NCBI GenBank assembly: GCA_000436755.1
Contig: FR887307.1
Location: 1 to 24,043, forward strand
Length of the DNA stretch: 24,043 nt
From: Clostridium sp. CAG:253
GTDB taxonomy: Bacteria; Bacillota; Clostridia; Lachnospirales; Lachnospiraceae
Reading direction: 5' to 3'
A program made the position numbers and the translations under genes. How positions within the stretch are numbered: position 1 is the first letter of the stretch; each line of letters starts with the position of its first letter. Under the pieces are notes generated by a model. The model was not told the origin of the DNA and did not search any database. It was given only the letters and a program-made list of their open reading frames with translations. Below, piece after piece: positions 1 through 8,100 of this stretch.

Positions 1-50
1 TAAAACTAAGACAGCCACTACAAAATAAATATTAATATATAAACGCATTA

Positions 51-94
51 AAATAACCTGTCGATTTCTACTCAAAACGACAGGTTATTTTTTT
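51..94 (+). terminator. Rho-independent terminator, possibly bidirectional
   Basis: Bases 51-63 and 78-90 form a perfect 13-bp inverted repeat (AAATAACCTGTCG / CGACAGGTTATTT) around a 14-nt loop. A T-run to position 94 follows on the plus strand. This fits a terminator for a plus-strand gene left of the window. On the minus strand the hairpin is followed by a shorter T-stretch, so it may also end transcription of the gene at 137-790. Confidence 0.8.
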
Positions 95-136
95 AATTTC
101 TGCGTCAAGGTAAACACAACGAAAATAATTCATTCC

Positions 137-790
137 TTATTTTTGTTTATTATGTTTACCAAAATATATATTATAAAAAATTAAACCGGCTAACACAAAA
201 ACATCTATTCCATAAAAAATAATTCTCTTATTTCTATTTGCTTTTATCTCCTTTAATGACAATTCTTCACTGTTATTTAATATATCCTGCCCATACTTTG
301 TTGTATATTCCGATTTCTTATAATCATAAGAATTGCACAATAATCCAATCCATTTATATGTAATCTTCTGTCCTCTAAGGTCTGTAAGCGTTATATATTT
401 ATCGCTAAACTTGCAATATATTGTATTTACATCTCCTTTATCAGAATATGTCGGAAACGAAAAACTGTTTCCAAAATACACGAGTTTCTTAGTATACATT
501 CCGGCAGGTCTAAAATAATCAACAGGAAGCGTCAAACCACTACATGTCCAATTGTATATCATAACGTCATCACAATATACATTTAAAAACGGCATATGTT
601 CTTTTTTATTTTTATCATAGATATATACTCTTTTTTCATTATTATTATCTATTTTATAAAATTGTCCGTTAGCATCAAGCTGCTTGTAATAACCTATTCT
701 TACTTTATTAGGGAACAAAACCCATGCTGTAATAAATAATGCAACAACTATAAATACCCCTATTAAATTTATTAATGCCCTTTTTTTCAT
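137..790 (-). CDS. Hypothetical membrane protein with two TM segments
   Basis: I do not recognise this 217-residue protein. An N-terminal hydrophobic segment (about residues 4-26, after MKKRALINLIG) and a second one near the C-terminus (about 188-210, IIFYGIDVFVLAGLIF) flank a polar region rich in Tyr, Asn, Asp and Lys. That middle region is probably extracytoplasmic. The short C-tail is Lys/Asn-rich. The ATG at 790 is preferred because GAGGG lies five bases upstream; a longer reading from a TTG at 808 would place that ribosome binding site inside the gene. The gene stands alone between two hairpins, so it is probably monocistronic. The extracytoplasmic part has Trp and Cys residues but no motif I can name. 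The reading frame is convincing; the function is unknown. Confidence 0.7.
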   Translation of the reverse strand: MKKRALINLIGVFIVVALFITAWVLFPNKVRIGYYKQLDANGQFYKIDNNNEKRVYIYDKNKKEHMPFLNVYCDDVMIYNWTCSGLTLPVDYFRPAGMYTKKLVYFGNSFSFPTYSDKGDVNTIYCKFSDKYITLTDLRGQKITYKWIGLLCNSYDYKKSEYTTKYGQDILNNSEELSLKEIKANRNKRIIFYGIDVFVLAGLIFYNIYFGKHNKQK

Positions 791-808
791 ATATCCCTCA
801 ACTCCCAA

Positions 809-1167
809 TTTCCAGCCTTTTTCTCAAATCCCGTCTATTTTTCGTTCTCAATCTGCTTTATTGTTGACATAATATCAGTTTACCCAGTCAATTTCTATTG
901 TAATTTTTCACAGATATAATTTTTAATTTTGTATATTTTTAACAGACGTCATGCAGTAAACATATTTTGTTATAAAGATAAAATATGCCTGAAACTTCTT
1001 TCTAAATCAACTCATTGATTTAAAGAAAATTTCAAGCATATCTTATACCTTTTTACACCTTACGGTGCATCTATTTAATTTTGTTCCCTTTAACTATTTT
1101 ATTTAATTAACATGTTAAAAATATGATTTTCCATGCCTGATATACACATTTCTGCTCTGTTAATTTT
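809..1167. other. Intergenic region downstream of glgP
   Basis: This stretch has no convincing gene. It holds the long hairpin at 983-1041 and a small minus-strand stem at about 1055-1070 (CACC-GUAA-GGUG, a GNRA-type tetraloop). The promoter of the 137-790 gene should lie in 800-960, but I could not pick a clear -35/-10 pair there. Confidence 0.5.
983..1041 (-). terminator. Long hairpin at the 3' end of glgP
   Basis: An inverted repeat with outer arms ATATGC (983-988) and GCATAT (1036-1041) spans 59 bases around a short ACTCAT-type loop. On the minus strand most departures from perfect pairing become G-U wobbles, giving a stem of about 25 bp; on the plus strand the same positions are C-A mismatches. 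It lies about 130 bases past the glgP stop. On the minus strand TTTATCTTTAT follows it, so a terminator or mRNA 3' stabiliser for glgP is the natural reading. Confidence 0.55.
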
Positions 1168-3420
1168 TTACAGTTTCCAAATATCCTCATTATACTGAGC
1201 GATAGTTCTGTCTGATGAGAAGAAACCTGCCTGACTTATATTTACGAGCATTTTCTTTGCCCATGCTTCTCTGTCCTTAAAGTCTGCATATGCCTTTTCC
1301 TTTGTTTCAACATAACTGTCAAAGTCAAGGAATGTCATGAACCAGTCTTTATTTAAAAGTTCATTTTTAAGGCGGTTAAGCTGTGTCTCGTCTCCAACTT
1401 TGAGCATCTGCTCTCCTGTAATAAAGTCAACAGCCTCTTTAAGTGCCGCATTCTTCTCATAATAATCTCTTGATACATAATCAGCTTTTGCATAATGTTC
1501 TATTACTTCGTCACTTTCTGCTCCGAAAATATATATATTATCATCACCTACAAACTGATGAATTTCCACATTAGCTCCATCTTCCGTACCAAGTGTGATT
1601 GCTCCGTTAAGCATAAATTTCATGTTTCCTGTTCCACTTGCTTCTTTTGATGCAAGAGAAATCTGCTCTGAAATATCACATGCCGGAATAAGTCTCTCTG
1701 CCATTGTTACATTATAATTTTCTACCATAACAACATTGAGATATTTATTTACTTCAGGATCATTATTGATAATCTCCTGTAAGCATAAAATAAGATGAAT
1801 AATATCTTTTGCAATAATATAAGCCGGAGCTGCCTTTGCACCAAATATAACTGTGATAGGAGTCTCTGGGATGTTACCCTTCTTAATCTCAAGATATTTA
1901 TGAATTACAAACAATGCGTTTAACTGCTGGCGTTTGTACTCATGAAGACGCTTAACCTGAATGTCAAATATTGAGTCAGGATTAAGTGTAATATTCTGAG
2001 TTCTCTTTATATAATCAACAAAGTCTGCTTTATTGTCCGTTTTAATCTTAAGAAGTGTGTCAAGTGCTCCCTTATCTGAAAGATATTTTTCAAGCTTTTT
2101 AAGTTCTTCTGCATCTTTCTTGTAACCATCACCAATCCACTCAGTAATCTGGTCTGTAAGTTCCGGATTGCAATGGAGAAGCCATCTTCTGAATGTAATA
2201 CCGTTTGTTTTATTATTGAACTTCTCAGGATAAATTTTATAGAAATTGTTAAGCTCCGATTTTTCAAGAATTTCAGTATGAAGTGCTGCAACACCATTTA
2301 CACTGAATCCATAATGAATATCTATATGAGCCATATGAACAGTATCATTCTTATCAATAATGACTACACTCTCGTCATCAAAACGGCGGCGTACTTTATC
2401 GTCAAGAACTTCAATAATAGGTACAAGCTGCGGTACGACTTCTTTAAGGAATGAAATCGGCCATTTTTCAAGTGCCTCTGCGAGAATTGTATGATTTGTA
2501 TATGCACATGTTTTTGAAACAATCTCAATTGCCTCATCCATGTCAATTCCTTCTTCTGTCAAAAGACGGATAAGTTCCGGAATTACCATTGTAGGGTGTG
2601 TATCATTTATCTGTATTACTGCATAATTGTATAAGTCATGAAGATTACTTCCCTTTTTCTTACATTCATCTATTATAAGTCTTGCACCATTGCTTACCAT
2701 AAAATACTGCTGATAAATTCTTAATTTTCTTCCATCATCGTCACTGTCGTCCGGATAAAGGAATAATGTAAGATTTTTTGCAATATTCTTTTTATCAAAA
2801 TCAATTCCATCTCCTACAATACTATCATCTACTGTATCAAGATCAAATAATTCAAGTTTGTTTGTTCTGTTATCATATCCTGTTACATCTATCTCGTACA
2901 TTCTTGACTGAACAGTAAAATCTTTAAACTGAACAGGATAACTTACATCTGTTTTTCTAAGGAATGTATTCTCCTCAATCCAAGGATTTGCTGTTTCTTT
3001 CTGTCTGTTGTTCTCAAATACCTGCTTAAACAATCCAAGATGATAATTAAGACCGATACCGGAACCGTTAAGACCAAGACTTGCAATCGAATCAAGGAAA
3101 CATGCTGCAAGACGACCAAGACCACCATTTCCAAGTGAAGGCTCTGCTTCAATCTCTTCAATCTCTGCAAGGCTCACACCGTTGTCAGCAAGAACTTTCT
3201 TTACATCGGCATAAATCCCAAGATTTATAAGATTGTTTGAAAGAAGTTTGCCTATTAAAAATTCTGCCGAAATGTAATAAACTTTCTTTCCCGTATCTTC
3301 CTGTACTTTTTCTTCTGACATTTCTTTTGCAATGTTTAAAAGTGCAACATAAATTTCCTGCTTGCTGCTGTCAGCTATGCTTTTACCAAGTTTTTGTTCT
3401 AAAATGTTTTTGATATCCAT
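1168..3420 (-). CDS. glgP: Glycogen/maltodextrin phosphorylase (GT35)
   Basis: This 750-residue enzyme belongs to the PLP-dependent alpha-glucan phosphorylases. It releases glucose-1-phosphate from the non-reducing end of glycogen or maltodextrins in the cytosol. The PLP attachment signature [13 protein letters not shown] is present, with the Schiff-base lysine at about residue 601. Other family motifs seen are [13 protein letters not shown] near the N-terminus, [26 protein letters not shown] and [11 protein letters not shown]. The length suits the shorter clostridial members of the family. The ATG at 3420 is chosen because AAAGGA lies seven bases upstream; an in-frame ATG at 3450 would add ten poorly supported residues. 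The gene diverges from the AraC regulator at 3841, and the mal genes further right supply plausible substrates. Glycogen and maltodextrin specificity cannot be separated from sequence alone. Confidence 0.95.
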   Translation of the reverse strand: MDIKNILEQKLGKSIADSSKQEIYVALLNIAKEMSEEKVQEDTGKKVYYISAEFLIGKLLSNNLINLGIYADVKKVLADNGVSLAEIEEIEAEPSLGNGGLGRLAACFLDSIASLGLNGSGIGLNYHLGLFKQVFENNRQKETANPWIEENTFLRKTDVSYPVQFKDFTVQSRMYEIDVTGYDNRTNKLELFDLDTVDDSIVGDGIDFDKKNIAKNLTLFLYPDDSDDDGRKLRIYQQYFMVSNGARLIIDECKKKGSNLHDLYNYAVIQINDTHPTMVIPELIRLLTEEGIDMDEAIEIVSKTCAYTNHTILAEALEKWPISFLKEVVPQLVPIIEVLDDKVRRRFDDESVVIIDKNDTVHMAHIDIHYGFSVNGVAALHTEILEKSELNNFYKIYPEKFNNKTNGITFRRWLLHCNPELTDQITEWIGDGYKKDAEELKKLEKYLSDKGALDTLLKIKTDNKADFVDYIKRTQNITLNPDSIFDIQVKRLHEYKRQQLNALFVIHKYLEIKKGNIPETPITVIFGAKAAPAYIIAKDIIHLILCLQEIINNDPEVNKYLNVVMVENYNVTMAERLIPACDISEQISLASKEASGTGNMKFMLNGAITLGTEDGANVEIHQFVGDDNIYIFGAESDEVIEHYAKADYVSRDYYEKNAALKEAVDFITGEQMLKVGDETQLNRLKNELLNKDWFMTFLDFDSYVETKEKAYADFKDREAWAKKMLVNISQAGFFSSDRTIAQYNEDIWKL

Positions 3421-3494
3421 AACGCTATCCTTTCTTTGTTCTCCATCCATTGTTTATACTGCAACATTTTTTCTCTATCTCTTATCCATATCCT

Positions 3495-3516
3495 TATTCA
3501 CAACCTGATGTGAATA
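3495..3516. promoter_or_regulatory. Dyad operator candidate in the glgP leader
   Basis: Perfect 8-bp arms TATTCACA (3495-3502) and TGTGAATA (3509-3516) flank a 6-bp spacer. The element lies about 75 bp upstream of the glgP start and downstream of its likely promoter. It could be a repressor site or a small RNA hairpin. The arms are in the opposite order to a CRP site (TGTGA-N6-TCACA). Confidence 0.4.
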
Positions 3517-3604
3517 TTTAGTTTCAATTACCTCTCACAGTTTTATGTGCGGTAACCGTTCTTAACTTTGTGACTATAATATATCATTTTGATGAGCACA
3601 GTTC

Positions 3605-3634
3605 TTGTCTTTTCCTAGCACGATATGATACAAT
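3605..3634 (+). promoter_or_regulatory. Putative araC promoter (extended -10)
   Basis: TTGTCT (3605-3610) and TACAAT (3629-3634) are separated by 18 bp, and TGA directly before the -10 hexamer makes it an extended -10. Transcription would start near 3641, leaving a leader of about 200 nt. A second, weaker pair, TTGTGA (3732-3737) and TACGAT (3755-3760) with a 17-bp spacer, lies closer to the gene. Confidence 0.4.
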
Positions 3635-3667
3635 ACTATCATTTAGAGATATTTTTCGAAAACGGAC

Positions 3668-3715
3668 GCGAAACTGTTGTATACTATGACGATTGTGTGG
3701 TTGCGGCAGTTTCGC
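3668..3715 (+). promoter_or_regulatory. Structured element in the araC leader
   Basis: GCGAAACTG (3668-3676) and CAGTTTCGC (3707-3715) are perfect inverted repeats. In plus-strand RNA the stem extends inward to 14 bp through three G-U pairs (to A3681-U3702), closing a 20-nt loop. On the minus strand the G-U positions become A-C mismatches, so the structure favours the transcript of the AraC gene. It may be a cis-regulatory RNA stem or a DNA operator with widely spaced arms. It matches no riboswitch class I know. Confidence 0.4.
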
Positions 3716-3840
3716 TGTGTATTGAAAAATCTTGTGATACAAATGTTGCATATATACGATAACTAATACGCATTTTTATTAATACATTTACTCTTGTTTC
3801 TATACATATCAAAAATATTTTTGGGGAGGTTTTATAAGAA

Positions 3841-4713
3841 ATGAATCAGATTGAAAAAAATAAATACCACGAAACCAAGTCTCACTCCAGTGAGGAATTT
3901 TTATTTAATACCTATCCTTGTTCCATTCCGACAGATTTTCCAAGTGTTCCTCTGCACTGGCATAATGATATGGAGCTTATTGTTATTAAACACGGCTCAG
4001 CAAAGGTTACACTTAACCTTACTCCACATCAGCTTTCCGCAGGTGATATTCTGGTGGTTCTCCCTGAAAATCTTCATTCTATTGATTGCGCCATCGGTGA
4101 CAGATTAGAATATGAAAATATTATTTTTAAAAAGGAACTTCTCAGCTTTGCTACTAATGATATTACTATGTCTAAATATCTTACTCCTTTTTTTAATGGT
4201 GATTTTCCCATTGTCACACATGTACATATGGGCTATTCTTTCTATTCCCATTTTGTAAAAATAATAAATACAATGGATGTTCTTTGCGATAAAAAAGAGT
4301 TTGGCTACCAACTTGCCATTAAGTCATGCCTTCTCGAACTGATACATATTATGATAAGGCATCCGCCTAAAACAGAGGAAAATAAAAAATCCGAAAAATC
4401 AGTAGATAAAATCAAAGAAATACTTACATATATGGAACAGCATTATACTGAAGAAATTTCAATAGAAAAAATAGCAGAAATCTGCCACTACAGCCCATCA
4501 CATTTTATGAAGTTTTTTAAAAATCATATGGGAACAAGTTTTATTAAATATCTGAATGATTTCCGCCTGATAAAAGCACGAACCAGAATTCTTACAACAG
4601 AGGAAAGCATTCTTGAAATAGCAGGAGACTGCGGTTTTAACAATCTTTCACACTTTAACAGACAATACAAAAAAAAGTATGGAATAACTCCGTCTATGAC
4701 GAGAGGGGTATAA
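3841..4713 (+). CDS. AraC-family transcriptional regulator, cupin sensor domain
   Basis: This 290-residue protein has an N-terminal cupin-like sensor (about residues 20-120, including PLHWHNDMELIVIKHGSA and SAGDILVVLPENLHSI). The C-terminal AraC/XylS double helix-turn-helix spans about 188-288, with YSPSHFMKFFKNHMG, the family-typical FRLIKARTRIL, and CGFNNLSHFNRQYKKKYGITP. Regulators of this build bind a sugar or similar ligand through the cupin and usually activate nearby catabolic genes. The divergent arrangement suggests that glgP, or the alpha-glucan block generally, is a target; that is inference. GGGGAGG lies 11 bases before the ATG, slightly far, but an in-frame TAA just upstream rules out an earlier start. 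The gene converges on the AAA-ATPase gene. The ligand cannot be assigned. Confidence 0.9.
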   Translation: MNQIEKNKYHETKSHSSEEFLFNTYPCSIPTDFPSVPLHWHNDMELIVIKHGSAKVTLNLTPHQLSAGDILVVLPENLHSIDCAIGDRLEYENIIFKKELLSFATNDITMSKYLTPFFNGDFPIVTHVHMGYSFYSHFVKIINTMDVLCDKKEFGYQLAIKSCLLELIHIMIRHPPKTEENKKSEKSVDKIKEILTYMEQHYTEEISIEKIAEICHYSPSHFMKFFKNHMGTSFIKYLNDFRLIKARTRILTTEESILEIAGDCGFNNLSHFNRQYKKKYGITPSMTRGV

Positions 4714-4758
4714 ATTCTTATTCTTTTGAACTTTCATTTATTAAAAGAAATACCCCTC
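4703..4758. terminator. Interrupted hairpin between convergent genes
   Basis: GAGGGGTAT (4703-4711) pairs with ATACCCCTC (4750-4758), and an inner stem TTCTTTT (4721-4727) / AAAAGAA (4743-4749) lies inside it. The element covers the end of the AraC gene and the gap before the stop of the convergent gene at 4779. No U-run follows on either strand, so intrinsic termination is uncertain; RNA 3'-end protection or chance are alternatives. Confidence 0.35.
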
Positions 4759-4778
4759 ACTTTCAGCCTAAGTAATTG

Positions 4779-6365
4779 TTATTTTTTATACTTTTCAATC
4801 TTACATTTATGTGTTTTATCCTTTTTGTCATACGTTATCCCTACGATAAATACATCCCCCGTATACGATAAAAGAGATTCAGGATACAAATTTTTCTTAA
4901 TCTGTTCTAATGCAGTCTGCACATTTTTATTCCATTTAAGTTCAATCAACAATGCCGGATAAATATTGATATACTCCGGTTTAGGCAGATACACAAAATC
5001 TGCAAATCCTCTGCCTGCCGGGAATTCACGAATTGGCGTAAAATAATATTTCATCGAACTAAGATAAGCAATAGTCAACACACTGCTCAGTGAATTCTCA
5101 TCATTATACCTGATTGCCGATGTATATTGCATATGAATTTTTTCAATAACTGCCGAAACTGTCTCCTCATCCATATCAAGGGTTGCATCTAAAAGGCTGT
5201 CTGACTTCCGCTCAAATTCAATAAACTCTTTCCACTTTTTCTGTCTTGTGGCTTTTAAAAGTTCCTGTCTGACTTCTTCATTTGGAATATATGCGCATTG
5301 TTTTTTTTCATCATACGCTAAATAACCCAAATGTATAAGAAATGTTATCACATCATCTCTATTTGAAAAATTTACTGCATCATTTTGAAATGTTCCCGTG
5401 TCAATCTTAACCATATCTCCTGAAATCATCTCAATTATTGCTGTTTTTAGTCCATCAAAATTTTTGCTTATAAGCGGTACTATAACTTCATATGAACCCG
5501 TCTGCGACCAATAACTCTGAAAAGTTCTTTTCGTTACAACACTTACAACTGCTTTGGGATTATAAATATGATATTCTCCCAAAAGATAGCCATCATACCA
5601 ATGCCTTACTTTTTCAAAGTCTGTCTCATATTTAACACACAATTTTTTTACCTCATCCTGTGTAAATCCAATATACTTTGCAATCTCACCTGCATCCAGC
5701 ATAGTGTATTCATCAAAATTATTAAGTGCAGACTGTGTCTTTAACTTTTTTATAGGCAAAATTCCTGTAATATACGCAAGCCCTATATACTTCATAGGTT
5801 CAGACCCCTTAAAAAGACCTCTTAAAAAATTTATATATTCCTCCTGCACATCAAGCTGTGCCGCTTCATCTCTTATCAAAACATCCCATTCATCAATAAT
5901 TATTATAAACTGTTTTCCTGTTTTTGCATTTATTTTTGATAACGCATCAGGAAGAGACTCTATTTCTTCAGAAATAATTTCATGAAATTCTTCCCTAAGT
6001 TCATTCAATGTATTTCTAGTAATATAATCGACCAGTTTTTTCGGATTTCCAGCAGGTTCTAAACACCACTGTACATCAAAATGAATTACATTATACTTAT
6101 TTAAGTTTTCTTCAAAATTCTCCAAACTTCCTATTTTTAAGTCTGAAAATAATTTCTTTGAATCACATCCCCTGCTGTAATACGCCGTAAGCATATCTGC
6201 CGTAACAGATTTTCCAAAACGCCTTGGACGACTGTTACATATAAAGGCTGAGTTAGTATTTATCATCTGATTAGTAAAATCAAGAAATTCTGTCTTATCA
6301 ACATATATTTTAGAATTTAATGTTCTTTTAAATGCAGCATTATCCGGATTTAAAAATCTACCCAA
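4779..6365 (-). CDS. AAA-ATPase-like / PD-(D/E)XK nuclease-fold protein
   Basis: This 528-residue protein matches the two-domain family of an N-terminal AAA-ATPase-like domain and a C-terminal PD-(D/E)XK-like domain (Pfam AAA-ATPase_like and DUF1703/PDDEXK_9, from memory). The start motif YVDKT, a P-loop RPRRFGKS (about 46-53) and a Walker B strand FIIIIDEWD (Asp158-Glu159) are visible. The C-terminal nuclease-like core has Asp456 in GRGFADF and Glu475-x-Lys477 in LLIELKW. I place the start at a TTG (6365) because AGGAAGGAG lies nine bases upstream and the product then begins MGRFLNP, as family members typically do; a GTG at 6398 has no ribosome binding site. The family is abundant and multicopy in Bacteroidetes and Lachnospiraceae, and its role is unsettled. 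The gene lies past the malQ terminator and is probably transcribed separately. Confidence 0.88.
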   Translation of the reverse strand: MGRFLNPDNAAFKRTLNSKIYVDKTEFLDFTNQMINTNSAFICNSRPRRFGKSVTADMLTAYYSRGCDSKKLFSDLKIGSLENFEENLNKYNVIHFDVQWCLEPAGNPKKLVDYITRNTLNELREEFHEIISEEIESLPDALSKINAKTGKQFIIIIDEWDVLIRDEAAQLDVQEEYINFLRGLFKGSEPMKYIGLAYITGILPIKKLKTQSALNNFDEYTMLDAGEIAKYIGFTQDEVKKLCVKYETDFEKVRHWYDGYLLGEYHIYNPKAVVSVVTKRTFQSYWSQTGSYEVIVPLISKNFDGLKTAIIEMISGDMVKIDTGTFQNDAVNFSNRDDVITFLIHLGYLAYDEKKQCAYIPNEEVRQELLKATRQKKWKEFIEFERKSDSLLDATLDMDEETVSAVIEKIHMQYTSAIRYNDENSLSSVLTIAYLSSMKYYFTPIREFPAGRGFADFVYLPKPEYINIYPALLIELKWNKNVQTALEQIKKNLYPESLLSYTGDVFIVGITYDKKDKTHKCKIEKYKK

Positions 6366-6483
6366 TCCCCCACGCTCCTTCCTAAAATCTTTACCCACAC
6401 ATGCTAAATCATATCATTTTCACATTATGTACAATTATATTATGCCTCGTTAATTTAATCAAGCCGAGTTCCATTACACAACA

Positions 6484-6520
6484 AAAAAACTGTGGATTCA
6501 TCATAAATCCACAGTTTTTT
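6484..6520 (-). terminator. Strong rho-independent terminator after malQ
   Basis: AAAAAACTGTGGATT (6484-6498) and AATCCACAGTTTTTT (6506-6520) form a perfect 15-bp stem with a 7-nt loop, with A/T runs on both sides. On the minus strand it ends the malQ transcript, 70 bases past the stop. It reads equally well on the plus strand. Confidence 0.9.
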
Positions 6521-6590
6521 ATTTATAAAATTCATACCTTTAATTACAAAATCCAACAACCATACTACCCACATACCAACAGGCAATTTT

Positions 6591-8072
6591 CTAAATTCTT
6601 CCATACAACTTCATTTCAGCATGAAGAACCTCTGCCAATGTGTCATTGTACGCTCCCGGCAGACATCTCCAGCTCCAGTTTTTATCACTGAGCGTTGAAG
6701 GAGTATTCATTCTTGCAGATTTTCCAAGTCCCAATATATCCTGCATCTGCATGATTGCCGTATCTGCAATACAAGCCCACGCTGTACGCATCATACCCCA
6801 GTGATAACCTTCTGCTTCTGAAAGTCTCATATATTTCTTCGCATATTCTGCATCTTCTTTTGATATTACGTCAAACCATCCAAGAATTGTATCATTATCA
6901 TGAGTTCCCGCATAAACGACACAATTTTTGTTATAGAGATGCGGAAGATATCCTGATTCTGTATCTCTGCTGTCAAATGCAAACTCGAGAACTTTCATTC
7001 CCGGAAAACCTGTATCTTTAAGAAGCTGTCTGACTGAATCCGTCAAAAATCCTAAATCTTCTGCTATAATAGGAAGCTCTCCCAATTTTTCGTTTATTAC
7101 ATTAAACAGATCAATTCCAGGTCCTTCTTTCCACTCTCCATTTCTCGCTGTTTTTTCACCGTACGGTATAGAATAGTACGCATCAAATCCTCTGAAATGG
7201 TCAATACGAAGAACATCATATATTTTTGTCTGATATGCTATTCTGTCAACCCACCAGCTGTAGTTCTGCTCTTTCATAAGTTCCCAGTTAAATAATGGAT
7301 TTCCCCAAAGCTGTCCGTCTGCAGAAAATCCATCAGGTGGACACCCTGCAACACTTATCGGAATAAGATTATTATCAAGCTGGAACTGGTCAGGATTTGC
7401 CCAGACATCCGCACTGTCTGATGATACATAAATAGGGATATCTCCTATTATTTTTATTCCATTCTCATTTGCATATGCTTTTATTTTCTTCCACTGACTG
7501 AAAAACAAAAATTGAACACATTCCCAGAATTTTATTTCATCTTTTAACTTTTCTCTCTCTACCGAAAGTGCCTTGTTATCTCTTTTTCTAAGAATTTCAG
7601 GCCATTCAAGCCATGAAACTCCATTCTGTTCATCTTTTATTGCCATAAAAAGCGCATAATCAGAAAGCCACTTTTCATTTTCAGTCCTGAATTCAGAAAT
7701 TAGTGTCTCATATTTTTCCTCAGCTGCTTTAGTTGCTTTTTTTAATACACTAAATCTCTTTTTATAAAGCAGACCATAATCTGCTTTTTCCTGATTATCT
7801 CCCCAATCTATATTTTCATAATCACTTTTTTCAAGCAGACCTGATTCACACAAATCATCCAAATCTATCATATATGGATTTCCGGCATATGAAGAAAATG
7901 ATTGATATGGTGAATCTCCATAACTTGTAGGACATATGGGCAATATCTGCCAATATGACTGCCCTGCCTTATGTAAAAAGCGGACAAATTCTCTTGCTGC
8001 CTCTCCCATTGTTCCTATACCATATGGTGATGGTAATGAAGTAATAGGCATTAAAATTCCTGCTCTTCTCAA
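6591..8072 (-). CDS. malQ: 4-alpha-glucanotransferase (amylomaltase, GH77)
   Basis: This 493-residue enzyme transfers alpha-1,4-glucan segments between malto-oligosaccharides in the cytosol. It yields glucose and longer chains that GlgP can degrade. The GH77 catalytic set is complete: nucleophile Asp291 in RIDHFRG, acid/base Glu338 in PIIAEDLG, and the third carboxylate Asp392 in GTHDND. The N-terminal family motif SLPSPYGIGTMG and the active-site stretch DSPYQSFSSYAGNPYMIDLD are intact. The start is a TTG at 8072 with AGGAGG eight bases upstream, giving MRRAGILMPITSLPSPYG, which fits the family's N-terminus. The gene follows the LacI regulator by 28 bases in the same direction, so it is very likely the last gene of the mal operon. 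Its terminator is at 6484-6520. Confidence 0.96.
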   Translation of the reverse strand: MRRAGILMPITSLPSPYGIGTMGEAAREFVRFLHKAGQSYWQILPICPTSYGDSPYQSFSSYAGNPYMIDLDDLCESGLLEKSDYENIDWGDNQEKADYGLLYKKRFSVLKKATKAAEEKYETLISEFRTENEKWLSDYALFMAIKDEQNGVSWLEWPEILRKRDNKALSVEREKLKDEIKFWECVQFLFFSQWKKIKAYANENGIKIIGDIPIYVSSDSADVWANPDQFQLDNNLIPISVAGCPPDGFSADGQLWGNPLFNWELMKEQNYSWWVDRIAYQTKIYDVLRIDHFRGFDAYYSIPYGEKTARNGEWKEGPGIDLFNVINEKLGELPIIAEDLGFLTDSVRQLLKDTGFPGMKVLEFAFDSRDTESGYLPHLYNKNCVVYAGTHDNDTILGWFDVISKEDAEYAKKYMRLSEAEGYHWGMMRTAWACIADTAIMQMQDILGLGKSARMNTPSTLSDKNWSWRCLPGAYNDTLAEVLHAEMKLYGRI

Positions 8073-8100
8073 AGTTTTTTCCTCCTTTTACATTTCATAA

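Larger units (their letters stand above)
3421..3840. other. Divergent glgP-araC regulatory region
   Basis: This 420-bp non-coding region separates two divergent genes and is dense in symmetry. It contains an 8-bp-arm dyad at 3495-3516, the odd palindrome CGGT-A-ACCG at about 3551-3559, a possible extended -10 for glgP (TGATATATT on the minus strand, hexamer 3578-3583), a possible araC promoter at 3605-3634 and a structured leader stem at 3668-3715. Both genes would have long leaders, about 150 nt for glgP and 200 nt for araC. All elements are read by eye. Confidence 0.5.

Noticed and set aside
3668..3715. Known riboswitch in the araC leader
   Set aside because: Only one long stem is visible, with no conserved core of any riboswitch class I know.
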